Assembly: GCF_900119915.1 (NCBI RefSeq)
Contig: NZ_LT635455.1
Coordinates: 1,364,001 to 1,428,000, forward strand
From: Olsenella timonensis
Lineage (GTDB): Bacteria; Actinomycetota; Coriobacteriia; Coriobacteriales; Atopobiaceae
DNA: 64,000 bases
Reading direction: 5' to 3'
Within the stretch, counting starts at the first letter, position 1. The number at the start of each line of letters is the position of its first letter. Under the pieces are notes generated by a model. That model searched no databases. It worked only from the letters and a program-made list of their open reading frames with translations, and was not told where the DNA came from. This document shows, piece after piece, positions 16,294-25,866 of the stretch. The position numbers were made by a program, and so were the translations under genes.

Positions 16294-17169
16294 ATGGACA
16301 GCAACGAGCAGGAGAGGCTCCGCCAGGAGGTCGACGAGGTGCTGCACGGCCAGAGGCAGCCCCAGGAGCCCACGGGCTTTGCGCAGAACGACTACTCCAA
16401 CATCCACCACGTCATCGGCGTGATGTCGGGCAAGGGCGGCGTGGGCAAGTCGCTCGTGTGCGGCATTCTTGCCGTTGAGCTGGCACGTCGCGGCGCGCGC
16501 GTGGGCATCCTCGACGCCGACATCACCGGCCCCTCGATCCCCCGCATGATGGGCCTCGCCGGGGCGCGCGCCCGCGGCGTGGACGACCTCATCGTCCCCG
16601 TGCTCACGCACGGCGGCATCGAGGTCATGAGCGCCAACCTCGTGCTCGAGAACGAGACCGACCCCGTCCTGTGGCGCGGTCCGGTCATCGCCGGCGCGAT
16701 CAAGCAGTTCTGGGAGGACTGCGCCTGGGGCGAGCTGGACTACCTGCTCGTTGACATGCCTCCGGGAACGAGCGACGTCGCGCTCACCGTGTTCCAGTCG
16801 CTGCCGGTCGACGGCGTGGTGATCGTGAGCTCGCCGCAGGACCTCGTCCAGATGGTCGTCGGCAAGGCCGTGAACATGGCCAACATGATGAGTGTGCCGG
16901 TGCTCGGCCTCGTGGAGAACATGGCCTACGTCGAGTGCCCGCACTGTGGCGAGAGAATCTACCCGTACGGGCCGAGCCGCCTGGATGAGACCGCCAAGGC
17001 CTTCGACGTGGAGGCGCTCGGCCAGCTGCCGATGGACGCCGCCCTGGCCACCGCATGCGACGAGGGCACCTTCGAGGGCAAGCTCCCCGAGGGCCTGCTG
17101 CCGGACGCCGTCGAGACCGTCGTGCGCACGGCGGAGCTCACGGACGCGCTGCGCGGTCAGGGCGAGTAG
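16294..17169 (+). CDS. mrp: Mrp/NBP35-family P-loop ATPase (ApbC-like iron-sulfur carrier)
   Basis: The 291-residue cytosolic ATPase is predicted to carry or transfer iron-sulfur clusters. The deviant Walker A is GVMSGKGGVGKSLVCG, followed by LDADITGPSIPRMMG, LLVDMPPGTSD and the CxxC pair in VECPHCGERIYPYG that holds the cluster at a dimer interface. It lacks the N-terminal DUF59 domain of longer Mrp proteins; a short polar N-terminus is present instead. ATG at 16294 has GAGAGGAAGG upstream. TAGAAT at 16250-16255 is a possible -10. The next gene starts one base after the stop, so the two are co-translated. Confidence 0.92.
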   Translation: MDSNEQERLRQEVDEVLHGQRQPQEPTGFAQNDYSNIHHVIGVMSGKGGVGKSLVCGILAVELARRGARVGILDADITGPSIPRMMGLAGARARGVDDLIVPVLTHGGIEVMSANLVLENETDPVLWRGPVIAGAIKQFWEDCAWGELDYLLVDMPPGTSDVALTVFQSLPVDGVVIVSSPQDLVQMVVGKAVNMANMMSVPVLGLVENMAYVECPHCGERIYPYGPSRLDETAKAFDVEALGQLPMDAALATACDEGTFEGKLPEGLLPDAVETVVRTAELTDALRGQGE

Positions 17170-17170
17170 C

Positions 17171-18346
17171 TTGGCGCGCAAGCCAAGAAGGACCTCGAGG
17201 CTGCGGGAGCGCGAGGAGGCGCTCGCCGCAGCCGAGGCCGTGCGCGTCCCCGAGCGCTGCGACGTCTGCGTGATCGGCGGCGGCGCCTCCGGCCTCGCGG
17301 CCGCGATCGCCGCCGGCGAGTCGGGGGCGGCCGTGGTGGTGCTCGAGCGCTCGCCCGAGTGCGGGCGGACGATTCTCGCCACCGGAAACGGGCGCTGCAA
17401 CTTCTCGAACGCGCGGCTCGCGTGGGAGCGCTACAACGACCCGGACTTCGTCGAGGCGGTCTGCGGGTCGGGCTTTGGCGATGACGTGCTCCGCCTCTTC
17501 GAGGGGTGCGGCCTCGCCTGGGTCGAGGAGGAGGGCGGGAGGCTCTACCCCCTCTCCCGGCAGGCGGCTTCGGTGCGCGAGGTCCTTCTCGCTCGCACGC
17601 GGCGGGTGGACGCCACGATGGCGACGGCCCGCGAGGTCACGCGCATCGAGCGCGGGGGCGACGGATGGCGCGTCTCGTACGAGGGCGTGAGCTCGGGTTG
17701 CGTCGTCGCACACTCCGTGGTGCTCTCGGTGGGCGGCGGCGAGGGGCTCGCCTGCTCGCCGGGGCTCGCGTCCCGGCCGTTCGAGCCGGTGCTCTGCTCG
17801 CTCGCCTGCGAGGCATTGGCGGACGTCTCCCTGCCCGCGATCGACGGGCGACGCGCCCACGTGGTGGCACGACTCCTGCGTGACGGCGCAGAGGTCGCCC
17901 GCGAGGCGGGAGAGGTGCTCTTCCGCGACTACGGGCTCTCGGGCATCGCGGTCTTCGACCTCTCCCGGCACGCTCGCCCCGGCGACGTTATCGCGCTCGA
18001 CCTGACGTGCGGGCTCGGCGAGGCTCGCGCGGCGCGGCTCGTCGAGGCGGCGGGCGGGTGCTCGGGACTGCTCGACCCCGTGATCGCCGCCGAGCTCAAG
18101 GGCTCGCTCGATGCTGCGCGTGACCTGCGCTTTGTCGTCTCCGGCCCCGCCGAGCCGCAACGCGCCCAGGTCACGCGCGGCGGCCTGCTCACGGCGCAGT
18201 TCGACCCCGCCACGCTGGAGGCGCGGGGGCTGCCCGGCCTCTTCGCCTGCGGCGAGGCGCTCGACGTGGACGGCGCCTGCGGCGGCTTCAACCTCGCCTG
18301 GGCCTGGAAGAGCGGGCTCGTGGCGGGCGCGGCGGCAGCACAATGA
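17171..18346 (+). CDS. BaiN/HI0933-like flavoprotein (NAD(P)/FAD oxidoreductase)
   Basis: The FAD-binding N-terminus is CDVCVIGGGASGLAAAIAAG, then GRTILATGNGRCNFSN typical of the HI0933 group, a central insertion domain, and the C-terminal FAD signature LFACGEALDVDGACGGFNLAWAW. The length of 391 residues is typical. Start is TTG at 17171, one base after the mrp stop and after GGGCGAG; GTG at 17239 is an alternative. Family members act as flavin-dependent reductases (BaiN in bile-acid dehydroxylation) but most have unknown substrates. A hairpin overlaps the stop codon. Confidence 0.85.
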   Translation: MARKPRRTSRLREREEALAAAEAVRVPERCDVCVIGGGASGLAAAIAAGESGAAVVVLERSPECGRTILATGNGRCNFSNARLAWERYNDPDFVEAVCGSGFGDDVLRLFEGCGLAWVEEEGGRLYPLSRQAASVREVLLARTRRVDATMATAREVTRIERGGDGWRVSYEGVSSGCVVAHSVVLSVGGGEGLACSPGLASRPFEPVLCSLACEALADVSLPAIDGRRAHVVARLLRDGAEVAREAGEVLFRDYGLSGIAVFDLSRHARPGDVIALDLTCGLGEARAARLVEAAGGCSGLLDPVIAAELKGSLDAARDLRFVVSGPAEPQRAQVTRGGLLTAQFDPATLEARGLPGLFACGEALDVDGACGGFNLAWAWKSGLVAGAAAAQ

Positions 18347-18373
18347 ACCCAAACCGTATTCTGGTTTGGGTTC
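18345..18373 (+). terminator. Hairpin overlapping stop of flavoprotein gene
   Basis: GAACCCAAACC (18345-18355) pairs perfectly with 18363-18373 around GTATTCT. It begins inside the TGA stop codon and ends 22 bases before the next start. There is no T-tract, so it may only partly terminate or may protect mRNA ends. Confidence 0.6.
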
Positions 18374-18395
18374 GGTCGGCAACGAAGGAAGGGCA

Positions 18396-20042
18396 ATGAT
18401 CGAGGTTTCTGGCATACGGGTCCCCCTCAAGGCGCTGGACGGCACGGACGAGCGGGAGCTGGCAGCATGCCGGCGCGCGCTCGCGCGGAGGCTCGGCGTG
18501 CGCGAGCGGGACCTCGCGCTCGTGGAGCGCAGGCGCCGCTCGATCGACGCGCGCAGGCGCGGCAACGTGCAGCTCACGTTCACGCTGCGCGCCGAGCTCG
18601 CCCCGGGGGCGAGCGCGAGGGACGACAGGGGCGTCAGGGCGGTGGACGAGCGGCGCTACGACTTCCCCGCGCCCGTCGGGCGGGCGTCGGAGCGCCCCGT
18701 CGTCGTGGGCGCGGGGTGCGCGGGGCTCTTCTGCGCGCTCGCGCTCGCGCGCGCCGGACTCGAGCCCCTGCTCGTGGAGCGCGGCGACGACGCCGCGCGG
18801 CGCTCCGAGGCGGTGCGGCGCCACGACGAGACCGGCGAGCTCGACCCCGAGAGCAACATCCAGTTCGGCGTGGGCGGCGCGGGCACGTTCTCCGACGGGA
18901 AGCTCCAGACCGGGACCAAGAGCCCCGCGCACCGCCTCATCCTCGAGACCTTCGTGGCCGCCGGCGCCCAGCCCCAGATCCTCTGGGACGCCAAGCCCCA
19001 CATCGGAAGCGACGTGCTTCCCCGCGTGGTCACCGACATCGTCCGTCAGATCGAGGAGGCGGGGGGCGAGGTCCGCACCCGCTGCCGCATGAGCGACCTC
19101 GACGTCTCCGGCGGGCGCGTGCGCTCCGTCACGCTCGTGAGGGCCGATGACGCCGGCGTCGAGCACGAGGAGCGCGTCGAGACGGGCTGCGTGGTCCTCG
19201 CCTGCGGTCACTCCGCGCGCGACGTCCTCGAGCTGCTGCGCGGGCGCGGTGTGACCATGGAGCGCAAGACCTTCGCGATGGGCGTGCGCATCGAGCATCT
19301 CCAGGCGGACATCGACCGGGCGCTCTACGGCGGCGCGGCGGGGCACCCCGCCCTCGGCGCCGCCCCCTACAGCCTCTCGTGCCACCTTCCCTCCGGGCGC
19401 AGCGCCTTCTCGTTCTGCATGTGCCCCGGCGGCTACGTGGTCTCCGCCGCGAGCGAGCCGGGCGGCGTGTGCACCAACGGCATGAGCCTCTCGGACCGGG
19501 CGGGCTCCAACGCCAACTCGGGCCTGCTCGCCAACGTCTTCCCAGACGACCTCCCCGGCGACGACGTGCTCGCCGGCGTGGAGCTGCAGCGCTCCTGCGA
19601 GCGCGCGGCGTTTGCCTCGGGGGGCGGCGCGTTCGTCGCCCCGGCGCAGCTCGTGGGAGACTTCTTGCAGGAGGCGCCGAGCTCGGACGGCGGGCGCGTG
19701 CACCCGACCTACCCGCGGGGCGTGAGCTGGGGGGACGTGACCCCCTGCCTGCCCGCCTATGTGGCGGAGACGCTGCGCGCCGCCCTACCCGAGCTCGGCC
19801 GCAGACTGCGCGGCTTCGACGCGGCCGACGCCGTGCTCACGGGCGTGGAGACGCGCTCGAGCTCGCCGGTCCGCGTGACGCGCGGCGACGACGGCCAGAG
19901 CGTCTCGACCCGCGGGCTCTGGCCCGTGGGCGAGGGGGCGGGCTACGCGGGCGGGATCATGAGCGCCGCCACCGACGGCATCCTCGCCGCCGAGAAGATC
20001 GTCTCGAGCCTCAGCGCGGGGACGGGTCGTCCGCGCCCGTGA
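18396..20042 (+). CDS. FAD-dependent dehydrogenase of COG2509 type
   Basis: This 548-residue protein has an N-terminal alpha/beta domain (residues 1-~90), then an FAD domain with PVVVGAGCAGLFCALALARAG, SNIQFGVGGAGTFSDGKLQTG (hallmark of the group), FSFCMCPGGYVV, and the C-terminal FAD motif LWPVGEGAGYAGGIMSAATDG. Family members are common in anaerobes and are uncharacterised. ATG at 18396 has GAAGGAAGGG upstream. The 3' end overlaps the convergent lipase-like gene by 32 bp, leaving no room for a dedicated terminator. Confidence 0.85.
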   Translation: MIEVSGIRVPLKALDGTDERELAACRRALARRLGVRERDLALVERRRRSIDARRRGNVQLTFTLRAELAPGASARDDRGVRAVDERRYDFPAPVGRASERPVVVGAGCAGLFCALALARAGLEPLLVERGDDAARRSEAVRRHDETGELDPESNIQFGVGGAGTFSDGKLQTGTKSPAHRLILETFVAAGAQPQILWDAKPHIGSDVLPRVVTDIVRQIEEAGGEVRTRCRMSDLDVSGGRVRSVTLVRADDAGVEHEERVETGCVVLACGHSARDVLELLRGRGVTMERKTFAMGVRIEHLQADIDRALYGGAAGHPALGAAPYSLSCHLPSGRSAFSFCMCPGGYVVSAASEPGGVCTNGMSLSDRAGSNANSGLLANVFPDDLPGDDVLAGVELQRSCERAAFASGGGAFVAPAQLVGDFLQEAPSSDGGRVHPTYPRGVSWGDVTPCLPAYVAETLRAALPELGRRLRGFDAADAVLTGVETRSSSPVRVTRGDDGQSVSTRGLWPVGEGAGYAGGIMSAATDGILAAEKIVSSLSAGTGRPRP

Positions 20043-21237
20043 GCCTCGCCATCCGCTCCCCGAGCAGGACCATCCTCTCCTGCTCGAGCGCGGCAAAGTC
20101 GGGCAGCTCGAGCTGCGGCATCTCGAGCTCGGGCATCTGCGGAAGCTCGAAGTCCGGCATGACCGAGCGGGCAAGCAGGGCGAGGGCGCGCGTGATCTTG
20201 GCCCGCTGACCGGGCTCGAGGGCGCCCAGCTCGCGCAGCATCGCGGGGACCGTGGTCTGCCAGTCGTCCCCCAGCTCCCCGAACGTGTCCCTCCCGCCGG
20301 CGCTGATCACCGAGAAGAGCGTGTCCACGAAGCCAGCGCGCTCCTCGCGCGTCATGCTCGCGATCCACTCGTTGAGGGTCTTGTCCACGAAGCTCGCCCC
20401 GCGCCCGATCCCCGTCTCGTAGGCGAAGTCGGTTCCCTCGACGACCCAGGAGAAGGGGTCGTGCTGCATGAGGCCGCTCGTCGACGACGCGACGACGGCG
20501 TAGTCCTCCTGGCGCTCGAAGAGCATGCCAATCACCGACGAGCGCGGGACCGTCTTGGACACCAGGTGCGAGCGGTCGAGCCAGCCGTCGTCCGCGAGCA
20601 CCTCCTCCGTGAACCCCGGGCCGTCATGCGAGAACGAACGCCCGATGCGCGCCGCCACCGCCTCCGGGCAGCGCGCCGTGGCATAGACGGCGAGGTTTCC
20701 GCCCTTGGAGTGGCCGCCGAGGTAGAGCGGCCCCTCCACCATGGGCGACACGCGCTCGAGATAGGCGAGCGCCGCGCGCTGGGACGGCACGCCCGTCTCG
20801 AACGCCATGTTGAAGTCCTCCTTCCAGCCCACGACCGTATTGTCGGTGCCGCGGAAGGACAGGTACGCTCCCCCGGCGGGGAGTCGCAGCGTGCACGCGG
20901 AGAACTGCTTCTCGGCGGACTCGTCGAAGTCGTCGACGTACTCGCAGACGCGAACGTCGCGGAAGCGGGGGCTCGCCGCGACGGCGGCGAGCAGCCTCAC
21001 GAGCCCCTCGGGGTCCCACAGGCCCTGCGTCATCTCATGAAAGCACTCCGCCCGGAAGAGGTCACGCACGGCCATCCCCTCATGGCCGCGCACCTCGTCC
21101 CCCGGCCAGCGGAAGTACGACAGGCATGCCAGCACCAGGCTGTCCACCTCGCCGATCGGGCGCTGCGCCAGCGTCTCGAACTCGCGTGCGAGGTACCCGA
21201 AGAGGTTCTTCTCGTCCCGAGCGACACCCGTCCCCAT
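20011..21237 (-). CDS. Mbeg1/DUF2974-like alpha/beta hydrolase
   Basis: The 408-residue protein matches the DUF2974 hydrolase family: FGYLAREFETLAQRP with LSYFRWP at the N-terminus, LSFRGTDNTVVGWKEDFNM, and the nucleophile elbow LYLGGHSKGGNLAVYA. No signal peptide is present, so it is probably cytosolic. After the hydrolase domain comes a helical region and an unusual tail with a repeated methionine/proline/leucine pattern (ELPQMPELEMPQLELPDF). The activity (lipase or esterase) is inferred from the fold. It lies downstream of uvrB with a 6-bp gap and may be co-transcribed, and it overlaps the convergent flavoprotein gene. Confidence 0.82.
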   Translation of the reverse strand: MGTGVARDEKNLFGYLAREFETLAQRPIGEVDSLVLACLSYFRWPGDEVRGHEGMAVRDLFRAECFHEMTQGLWDPEGLVRLLAAVAASPRFRDVRVCEYVDDFDESAEKQFSACTLRLPAGGAYLSFRGTDNTVVGWKEDFNMAFETGVPSQRAALAYLERVSPMVEGPLYLGGHSKGGNLAVYATARCPEAVAARIGRSFSHDGPGFTEEVLADDGWLDRSHLVSKTVPRSSVIGMLFERQEDYAVVASSTSGLMQHDPFSWVVEGTDFAYETGIGRGASFVDKTLNEWIASMTREERAGFVDTLFSVISAGGRDTFGELGDDWQTTVPAMLRELGALEPGQRAKITRALALLARSVMPDFELPQMPELEMPQLELPDFAALEQERMVLLGERMARLTGADDPSPR

Positions 21238-21243
21238 GGCGAC

Positions 21244-23475
21244 CTACTTTCTCCTCGGACGGTAGCGACGTCGCGTGGCGTGGGCCGAGCCCTTGCGGGC
21301 CCCCGCCCTGAGGCGCTCGATCACCTCGTCGGCGCTGCCCCCCTCCACGCGGGTGCGAATCTCCACGATCTGGTCGCGGATGCGCGCCGCGGCCTCGAAG
21401 TCCATCGCCTCGGAGGCGGCGGCCATCTCCTCCTCGAGCGCGTCGACCACGTCGGCCAGCTCGGCCTTGGAGAGGCCCGCCAGCTCGGCGGCCACCGAGC
21501 GGGCCGTCTCCTCGCTCTCGGCCGGCGCCGAGAGGCTCTCGAAGGCGCCGTGGCTGCCCGTGCCGTGACGATCACGCGTCTTGCCCTCGAGCGTGGCCTC
21601 CGCCTCGGAGATGAACGACGAGACGTCCGTGATGGACTTCTTGACCGTGCGCGGCACGATGCCGTGCTCCTCGTTGAAGGCCTCCTGCAGGGCGCGCCGA
21701 CGGTTGGTCTCGCCGATCGCTGCCCGCATGGAGTCCGTGATCGTGTCCGCGTACATGATGACCTCGCCCTGGGCGTTTCTCGCCGCACGGCCCATGGTCT
21801 GGATCAGCGAGCGTCGGTTGCGCAGGAACCCCTCCTTGTCAGCGTCAAGGATCGCCACGAGCGAGACCTCGGGGATGTCCAGGCCCTCGCGCAGCAGGTT
21901 GATGCCCACGAGCACGTCGATCTTGCCCACGCGCAGGTCGCGAATGATGTCCACGCGGTCAAGCGTGGCGGTGTCGGAGTGCATGTAGTTCACGCGGACG
22001 CCCTCGTCGAGCAGGTGGTCGGTGAGGTCCTCGGCCATGCGCTTGGTGAGCGTGGTCACGAGCACGCGCTCCTTCCTGGCCACGCGCTCCTTGATCTCTG
22101 CGATGAGGTCGTCGATCTGGCCGTTGACGGGTCGGACGTCGACCTTGGGGTCGAGAAGACCGGTGGGGCGGATGATCTGCTCCACCTGCTGCTGGGTGAC
22201 CGACTCCTCGTAGTCGCCGGGCGTGGCGGAGACGTAGATGAACTGCGGCACGCGCGCCTCGAACTCGTCGAAGCGCAGCGGGCGGTTGTCGAGGGCGGAG
22301 GGCAGGCGGAAGCCATGGTCCACGAGCGTGACCTTGCGCGAGCGGTCGCCCTCGTACATGCCGCGGATTTGGGGCACCGTCACGTGTGACTCGTCGATGA
22401 TGCAGACCATGTCGCTGGGGAAGTAGTCGATCAGCGTGTACGGCGGCTCGCCCGCCTTGCGCCCGTCGAGGTGGCGCGAGTAGTTCTCGATGCCGTTGCA
22501 ATAGCCCATCGTCTCGAGCATCTCGAGGTCGTAGCTCGTGCGCTGCGCGAGGCGCTGGGCCTCGAGCAGGAGGTCGTTGGCCTTGAGCTCCGCCACGCGC
22601 TGCTCGAGCTCCTCGCCTATGGTCTCGAGGGCGTGCGTCACCTTGGGGCGCTCGGTCACGTAGTGCGAGGCGGGCCAGATGGGGACGGCGTCGAACTCGC
22701 GCACCAGCTCGCCGGTGACGCCGTCCACCTCAGCGATGAGCTCGACCTCGTCGCCGAAGAAGGAGATGCGCAGCGGGTTCTCGGCATAGGGCGGGAACAC
22801 GTCCACGGTGTCTCCGCGCACGCGGAACGTGCCGCGCGAGAGGTCGTAGTCGTTGCGGTCATACTGGATGTCTATCAGGCTCTTGATGAGGTCGTCGCGC
22901 TCGAGCGGCTCGTCCTTGCTCACGTTGGGCGCGAGCCCGGCGTAGTCCTGCGGGCTTCCGATGCCGTAGATGCACGAGACGGAGGCGACCACGATGACGT
23001 CGCGCCGCGAGAGCAGGCTCGAGGTCGCCTGGTGGCGGAGCTTCTCGACCTCCTCGTTGATCGAGGCGTCCTTCTCTATGTAGGTGTCCGTCTGGGGAAC
23101 GTATGCCTCGGGCTGGTAGTAGTCGTAGTAGCTCACGAAGTAGACGACCGAGTTGTTGGGGAAGAGCTCCCGCATCTCGCTCGCCACCTGGGCGGCGAGC
23201 GTCTTGTTGGGCTCCATGATCAGCGTGGGGCGGCCCAGTCGCTCGATGGTCTTGGCCATGGTGTAGGTCTTGCCCGAGCCGGTGACGCCCATGAGCGTCT
23301 GGTAGCGGAGTCCCCGCTCGACGCCGTCCGCCAGCCTCTCTATGGCTTGGGGCTGGTCGCCGGCAGGCTCGTAGGGCGAGACCACGCGAAGCGGCTCGCC
23401 CGCGCCCTCGCGCCCAAAGCGCACCAGTTCGCCGCCCACCCGCTCCGGATCCCGGGCCGCACCCTCGTCTGCCAT
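21244..23475 (-). CDS. uvrB: UvrB, excinuclease ABC subunit B
   Basis: UvrB is the helicase-like damage verification subunit of nucleotide excision repair. The 743-residue product has Walker [15 protein letters not shown], the beta-hairpin region [33 protein letters not shown] and [12 protein letters not shown]. The C-terminal UVR motif ([19 protein letters not shown]) binds UvrA/UvrC. It is longer than the usual ~670 residues because of a linker before the UVR motif and a basic tail ending [10 protein letters not shown] canonical LexA box 53 bp upstream indicates SOS control. Confidence 0.97.
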   Translation of the reverse strand: MADEGAARDPERVGGELVRFGREGAGEPLRVVSPYEPAGDQPQAIERLADGVERGLRYQTLMGVTGSGKTYTMAKTIERLGRPTLIMEPNKTLAAQVASEMRELFPNNSVVYFVSYYDYYQPEAYVPQTDTYIEKDASINEEVEKLRHQATSSLLSRRDVIVVASVSCIYGIGSPQDYAGLAPNVSKDEPLERDDLIKSLIDIQYDRNDYDLSRGTFRVRGDTVDVFPPYAENPLRISFFGDEVELIAEVDGVTGELVREFDAVPIWPASHYVTERPKVTHALETIGEELEQRVAELKANDLLLEAQRLAQRTSYDLEMLETMGYCNGIENYSRHLDGRKAGEPPYTLIDYFPSDMVCIIDESHVTVPQIRGMYEGDRSRKVTLVDHGFRLPSALDNRPLRFDEFEARVPQFIYVSATPGDYEESVTQQQVEQIIRPTGLLDPKVDVRPVNGQIDDLIAEIKERVARKERVLVTTLTKRMAEDLTDHLLDEGVRVNYMHSDTATLDRVDIIRDLRVGKIDVLVGINLLREGLDIPEVSLVAILDADKEGFLRNRRSLIQTMGRAARNAQGEVIMYADTITDSMRAAIGETNRRRALQEAFNEEHGIVPRTVKKSITDVSSFISEAEATLEGKTRDRHGTGSHGAFESLSAPAESEETARSVAAELAGLSKAELADVVDALEEEMAAASEAMDFEAAARIRDQIVEIRTRVEGGSADEVIERLRAGARKGSAHATRRRYRPRRK

Positions 23476-23527
23476 CGCTCCCCCCTTCGCCGCCTCTGCT
23501 GCAAGTGTACCTCATTTCTCAGAAATC

Positions 23528-23539
23528 GAACACGTGTTC
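23528..23539. promoter_or_regulatory. LexA (SOS) box upstream of uvrB
   Basis: GAACACGTGTTC, flanked as CGAACACGTGTTCT, is a perfect match to the Gram-positive LexA/DinR box (CGAAC-N4-GTTCG type). It lies between divergent uvrB (start 23475) and the TPR gene (start 23593), so LexA could repress one or both. Confidence 0.85.
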
Positions 23540-23562
23540 TTTTATTCGTCCGGGCGCTCGGC

Positions 23563-23568
23563 TACAAT
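23563..23568 (+). promoter_or_regulatory. Probable -10 box for TPR membrane protein gene
   Basis: TACAAT in the context GGCTACAATC lies 24 bases before the GTG start and 23 bases after the LexA box. The same GCTACAATC-like context recurs before polA. The -35 is weak (AT-rich TTCTTTTAT around 23537-23545), overlapping the right half of the LexA box. Confidence 0.5.
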
Positions 23569-23592
23569 CTGAGCAGAGCCAAGGGAGGTCAC

Positions 23593-25866
23593 GTGGCACG
23601 GCAGAGAAGATCATTGGGCGTAAAAATCCTTGTGGGCGTCTTCGCTCTTGTTGTCTGCCTGCTCATACTCTGCTTGATACAGCTTGTTTCCGTGTCTGTC
23701 ACCGGCGAGGGCATCGAGGCCCAGACCGTCCGGCAGGTATGCATCGCCGCCGTGGCCGCCATCATCTTTGGCGTGGCGGCCTTCTCCCCCGAGCCGGAGC
23801 CCGTCGCACAGGCCTCGCAGCCTGACCCCGCCCGGGCCCCGGGCGCCCGCGCCTCGCTCGAGGGCATGCTCGCGCACAGCGAGGACGTCCTCGCGACCCT
23901 GCGCGACATAGCCGCCCACGGCGGGAGCGACTTCGGGGACCTCCCGGAGCTGCTGCGCCGCACGGGCCTCATGGACTGGCAGGACCCGCCGGCCGTTCGC
24001 GCCCACCGACTCCGCCGCAACGGCCGCTGGTGGCTCCTCGAGCCCACGAGTGACGACGCGACCGCGCACGACCGCGTCATCGCGGTCGAGGCTGCGCTCA
24101 ACCTGAGCGAGGACCTCGCTGCCCGGCCCGCGGCGCCCCGGGGCATGCTCGAGGAGCGCGCCCGGTCCGTCCTCGCCGGGTCCCACCGCCTGCGTCCCGT
24201 GGCACACGGAGGGGACGACCACGTCGGGAGGCTCCAGGAGTTCCTGACCGAGGGGACCGACGAGCGGGGCGAGTGGGCCTGCCGGGCGCGCTTCGCGGAC
24301 GCGGTCGAGAACCTTCCGCTTCCGGTGCGCATGGAGGTGGCCTTCTGGGCGAACGTCGCCTCGGGCCTCCTCTGCGCGCACGTGATCGTCCCGCGACCCA
24401 CATGCCTGGCGTCGGTGTGCTCGGACGAGGCGTCTCGCGAGAGAATCGTCACGGGCTATGCGGCGCGCGTCGCGCTCGCAATCGCCCGGGAGGCCTTCGC
24501 GTCCTCCCCGGCGCTCACGCGCGTCGTGGTGACCTGCGCCCACGACTCCGAGGAGACGCTCGTCTCGCTCGACGCCCCCGTCGAGGCCCTCGGGCGGCTC
24601 GAGCGGCTCATGGACGGGGACGTGGAGACCCTGCCCTCGGACCCGACCCTGAGGGTCCGCACGGGAGCCGAGGGGGAGCCCGAGCCCCTGGACCTCCGAC
24701 ACGCCATCGACGACGAGCAGCTCTTCCCCTCAAAGCGCTATCGGGAGGTCGACCTCGACGACGCGCCCGCCGGAAAGGAGCTCGCCGGGGCGTGCGGCGC
24801 TCGGCGCCTGAGCGACCTCGGCATCATGGAGAGGACCGGGCGGGCCCAGGCCTGGTGGGAGCTTGCCCCGCAACTCGGCGACACGACGCAGGGAGCGGTC
24901 TCCCTTCTCGTGGGGCTGCGTGACCGGACGGGCGACGTCACGGTCGCCGAAGCATGCGACCGCGTGAGCAAGGCGCTCGTCGACGGCACGATCGACGTCT
25001 CCGCGACAGACGAGCTCGAGCGGCTCTTCGTCGATGGGAGCAGCCTGGCCACGGTGACGGGACGGGTGCGCGCCGCGCTTGCCGAGGAGTGCTCCCCCAC
25101 GCGGCTCGAGGAGCTCCTCGCCGAGCTTGACGAGGTGCTCTCCCCCATCACGAGCATGGGCATCTACCTCGACGACTCCTCGTCGGTGTATCGATACTTC
25201 AACTCGTATCCCGAGCGTGTCCGCTACAACCTGACGTTTTGTGACGACGAGCGCTCCGTGCGGCTCGTCCCCGACGAGTACTACAACGCGCACATGCTCT
25301 CGGCGCGCATCCTCAACCTGCTCGAGAGGCATGGGGAGGCGACGGGCCACGCCGACGAGCTCATGCGCATCGCGCCCGTCACCCCAGACGCGTCGCTCAT
25401 GAAGGTCAGGGTCCTGGAGGGGCAGTCTCGCATCTTCGAGGCCGCCGACCTCCTCGTGGAGACCATCGGCTACGCATCGACCCCGCGCGACCTTGCCGTC
25501 TGCTTCTACCGGCTCGCCTTTATGGAATGGAAGCTCGGGCGCGGAGATCTCACGGTCGCCTGCTACCAGCGATCCATCGACCTGCACCCGGAGATCGCCG
25601 AGATGGCCCGGGAGGAGCTGGGCTACCTCCTCAGGGAGAACGACGACCTGAGGCCGCTCCCCGTCGACGGCGTCACGGACGCCCTCGCCCAGGGCGGCCT
25701 GCCCACGGGAGACGTTGCCAGGATGCGCCAGGAGACGCGCGACGCCCTCGTCGCCACCACCGACGCCGGGGTCTTCACCGTCGCCCGCGCGCTCTCCGGG
25801 AACCTCTGCGAGCTCGCAGACGATGACGCCCTGCTCGACGTCCGCAGGTCGCTCACGCTCCCGTGA
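23593..25866 (+). CDS. Membrane-anchored TPR-containing protein, unknown function
   Basis: Start is GTG at 23593 behind AAGGGAGG. The 757-residue protein begins with a positive segment and two membrane spans (about residues 9-31 and 46-63). A large soluble domain (~70-500) follows, then TPR-like helices near the C-terminus (YYNAHMLSARILNLLERHGEA, FYRLAFMEWKLGRGDLTVACYQRSIDLHP). The membrane topology would place the large domain on one face. I do not recognise the central domain. It contains no CGAGAAG heptamer across 2.3 kb, in contrast to most housekeeping genes here. Its 3' end overlaps the convergent transglycosylase gene by 14 bp. Confidence 0.75.
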   Translation: MARQRRSLGVKILVGVFALVVCLLILCLIQLVSVSVTGEGIEAQTVRQVCIAAVAAIIFGVAAFSPEPEPVAQASQPDPARAPGARASLEGMLAHSEDVLATLRDIAAHGGSDFGDLPELLRRTGLMDWQDPPAVRAHRLRRNGRWWLLEPTSDDATAHDRVIAVEAALNLSEDLAARPAAPRGMLEERARSVLAGSHRLRPVAHGGDDHVGRLQEFLTEGTDERGEWACRARFADAVENLPLPVRMEVAFWANVASGLLCAHVIVPRPTCLASVCSDEASRERIVTGYAARVALAIAREAFASSPALTRVVVTCAHDSEETLVSLDAPVEALGRLERLMDGDVETLPSDPTLRVRTGAEGEPEPLDLRHAIDDEQLFPSKRYREVDLDDAPAGKELAGACGARRLSDLGIMERTGRAQAWWELAPQLGDTTQGAVSLLVGLRDRTGDVTVAEACDRVSKALVDGTIDVSATDELERLFVDGSSLATVTGRVRAALAEECSPTRLEELLAELDEVLSPITSMGIYLDDSSSVYRYFNSYPERVRYNLTFCDDERSVRLVPDEYYNAHMLSARILNLLERHGEATGHADELMRIAPVTPDASLMKVRVLEGQSRIFEAADLLVETIGYASTPRDLAVCFYRLAFMEWKLGRGDLTVACYQRSIDLHPEIAEMAREELGYLLRENDDLRPLPVDGVTDALAQGGLPTGDVARMRQETRDALVATTDAGVFTVARALSGNLCELADDDALLDVRRSLTLP

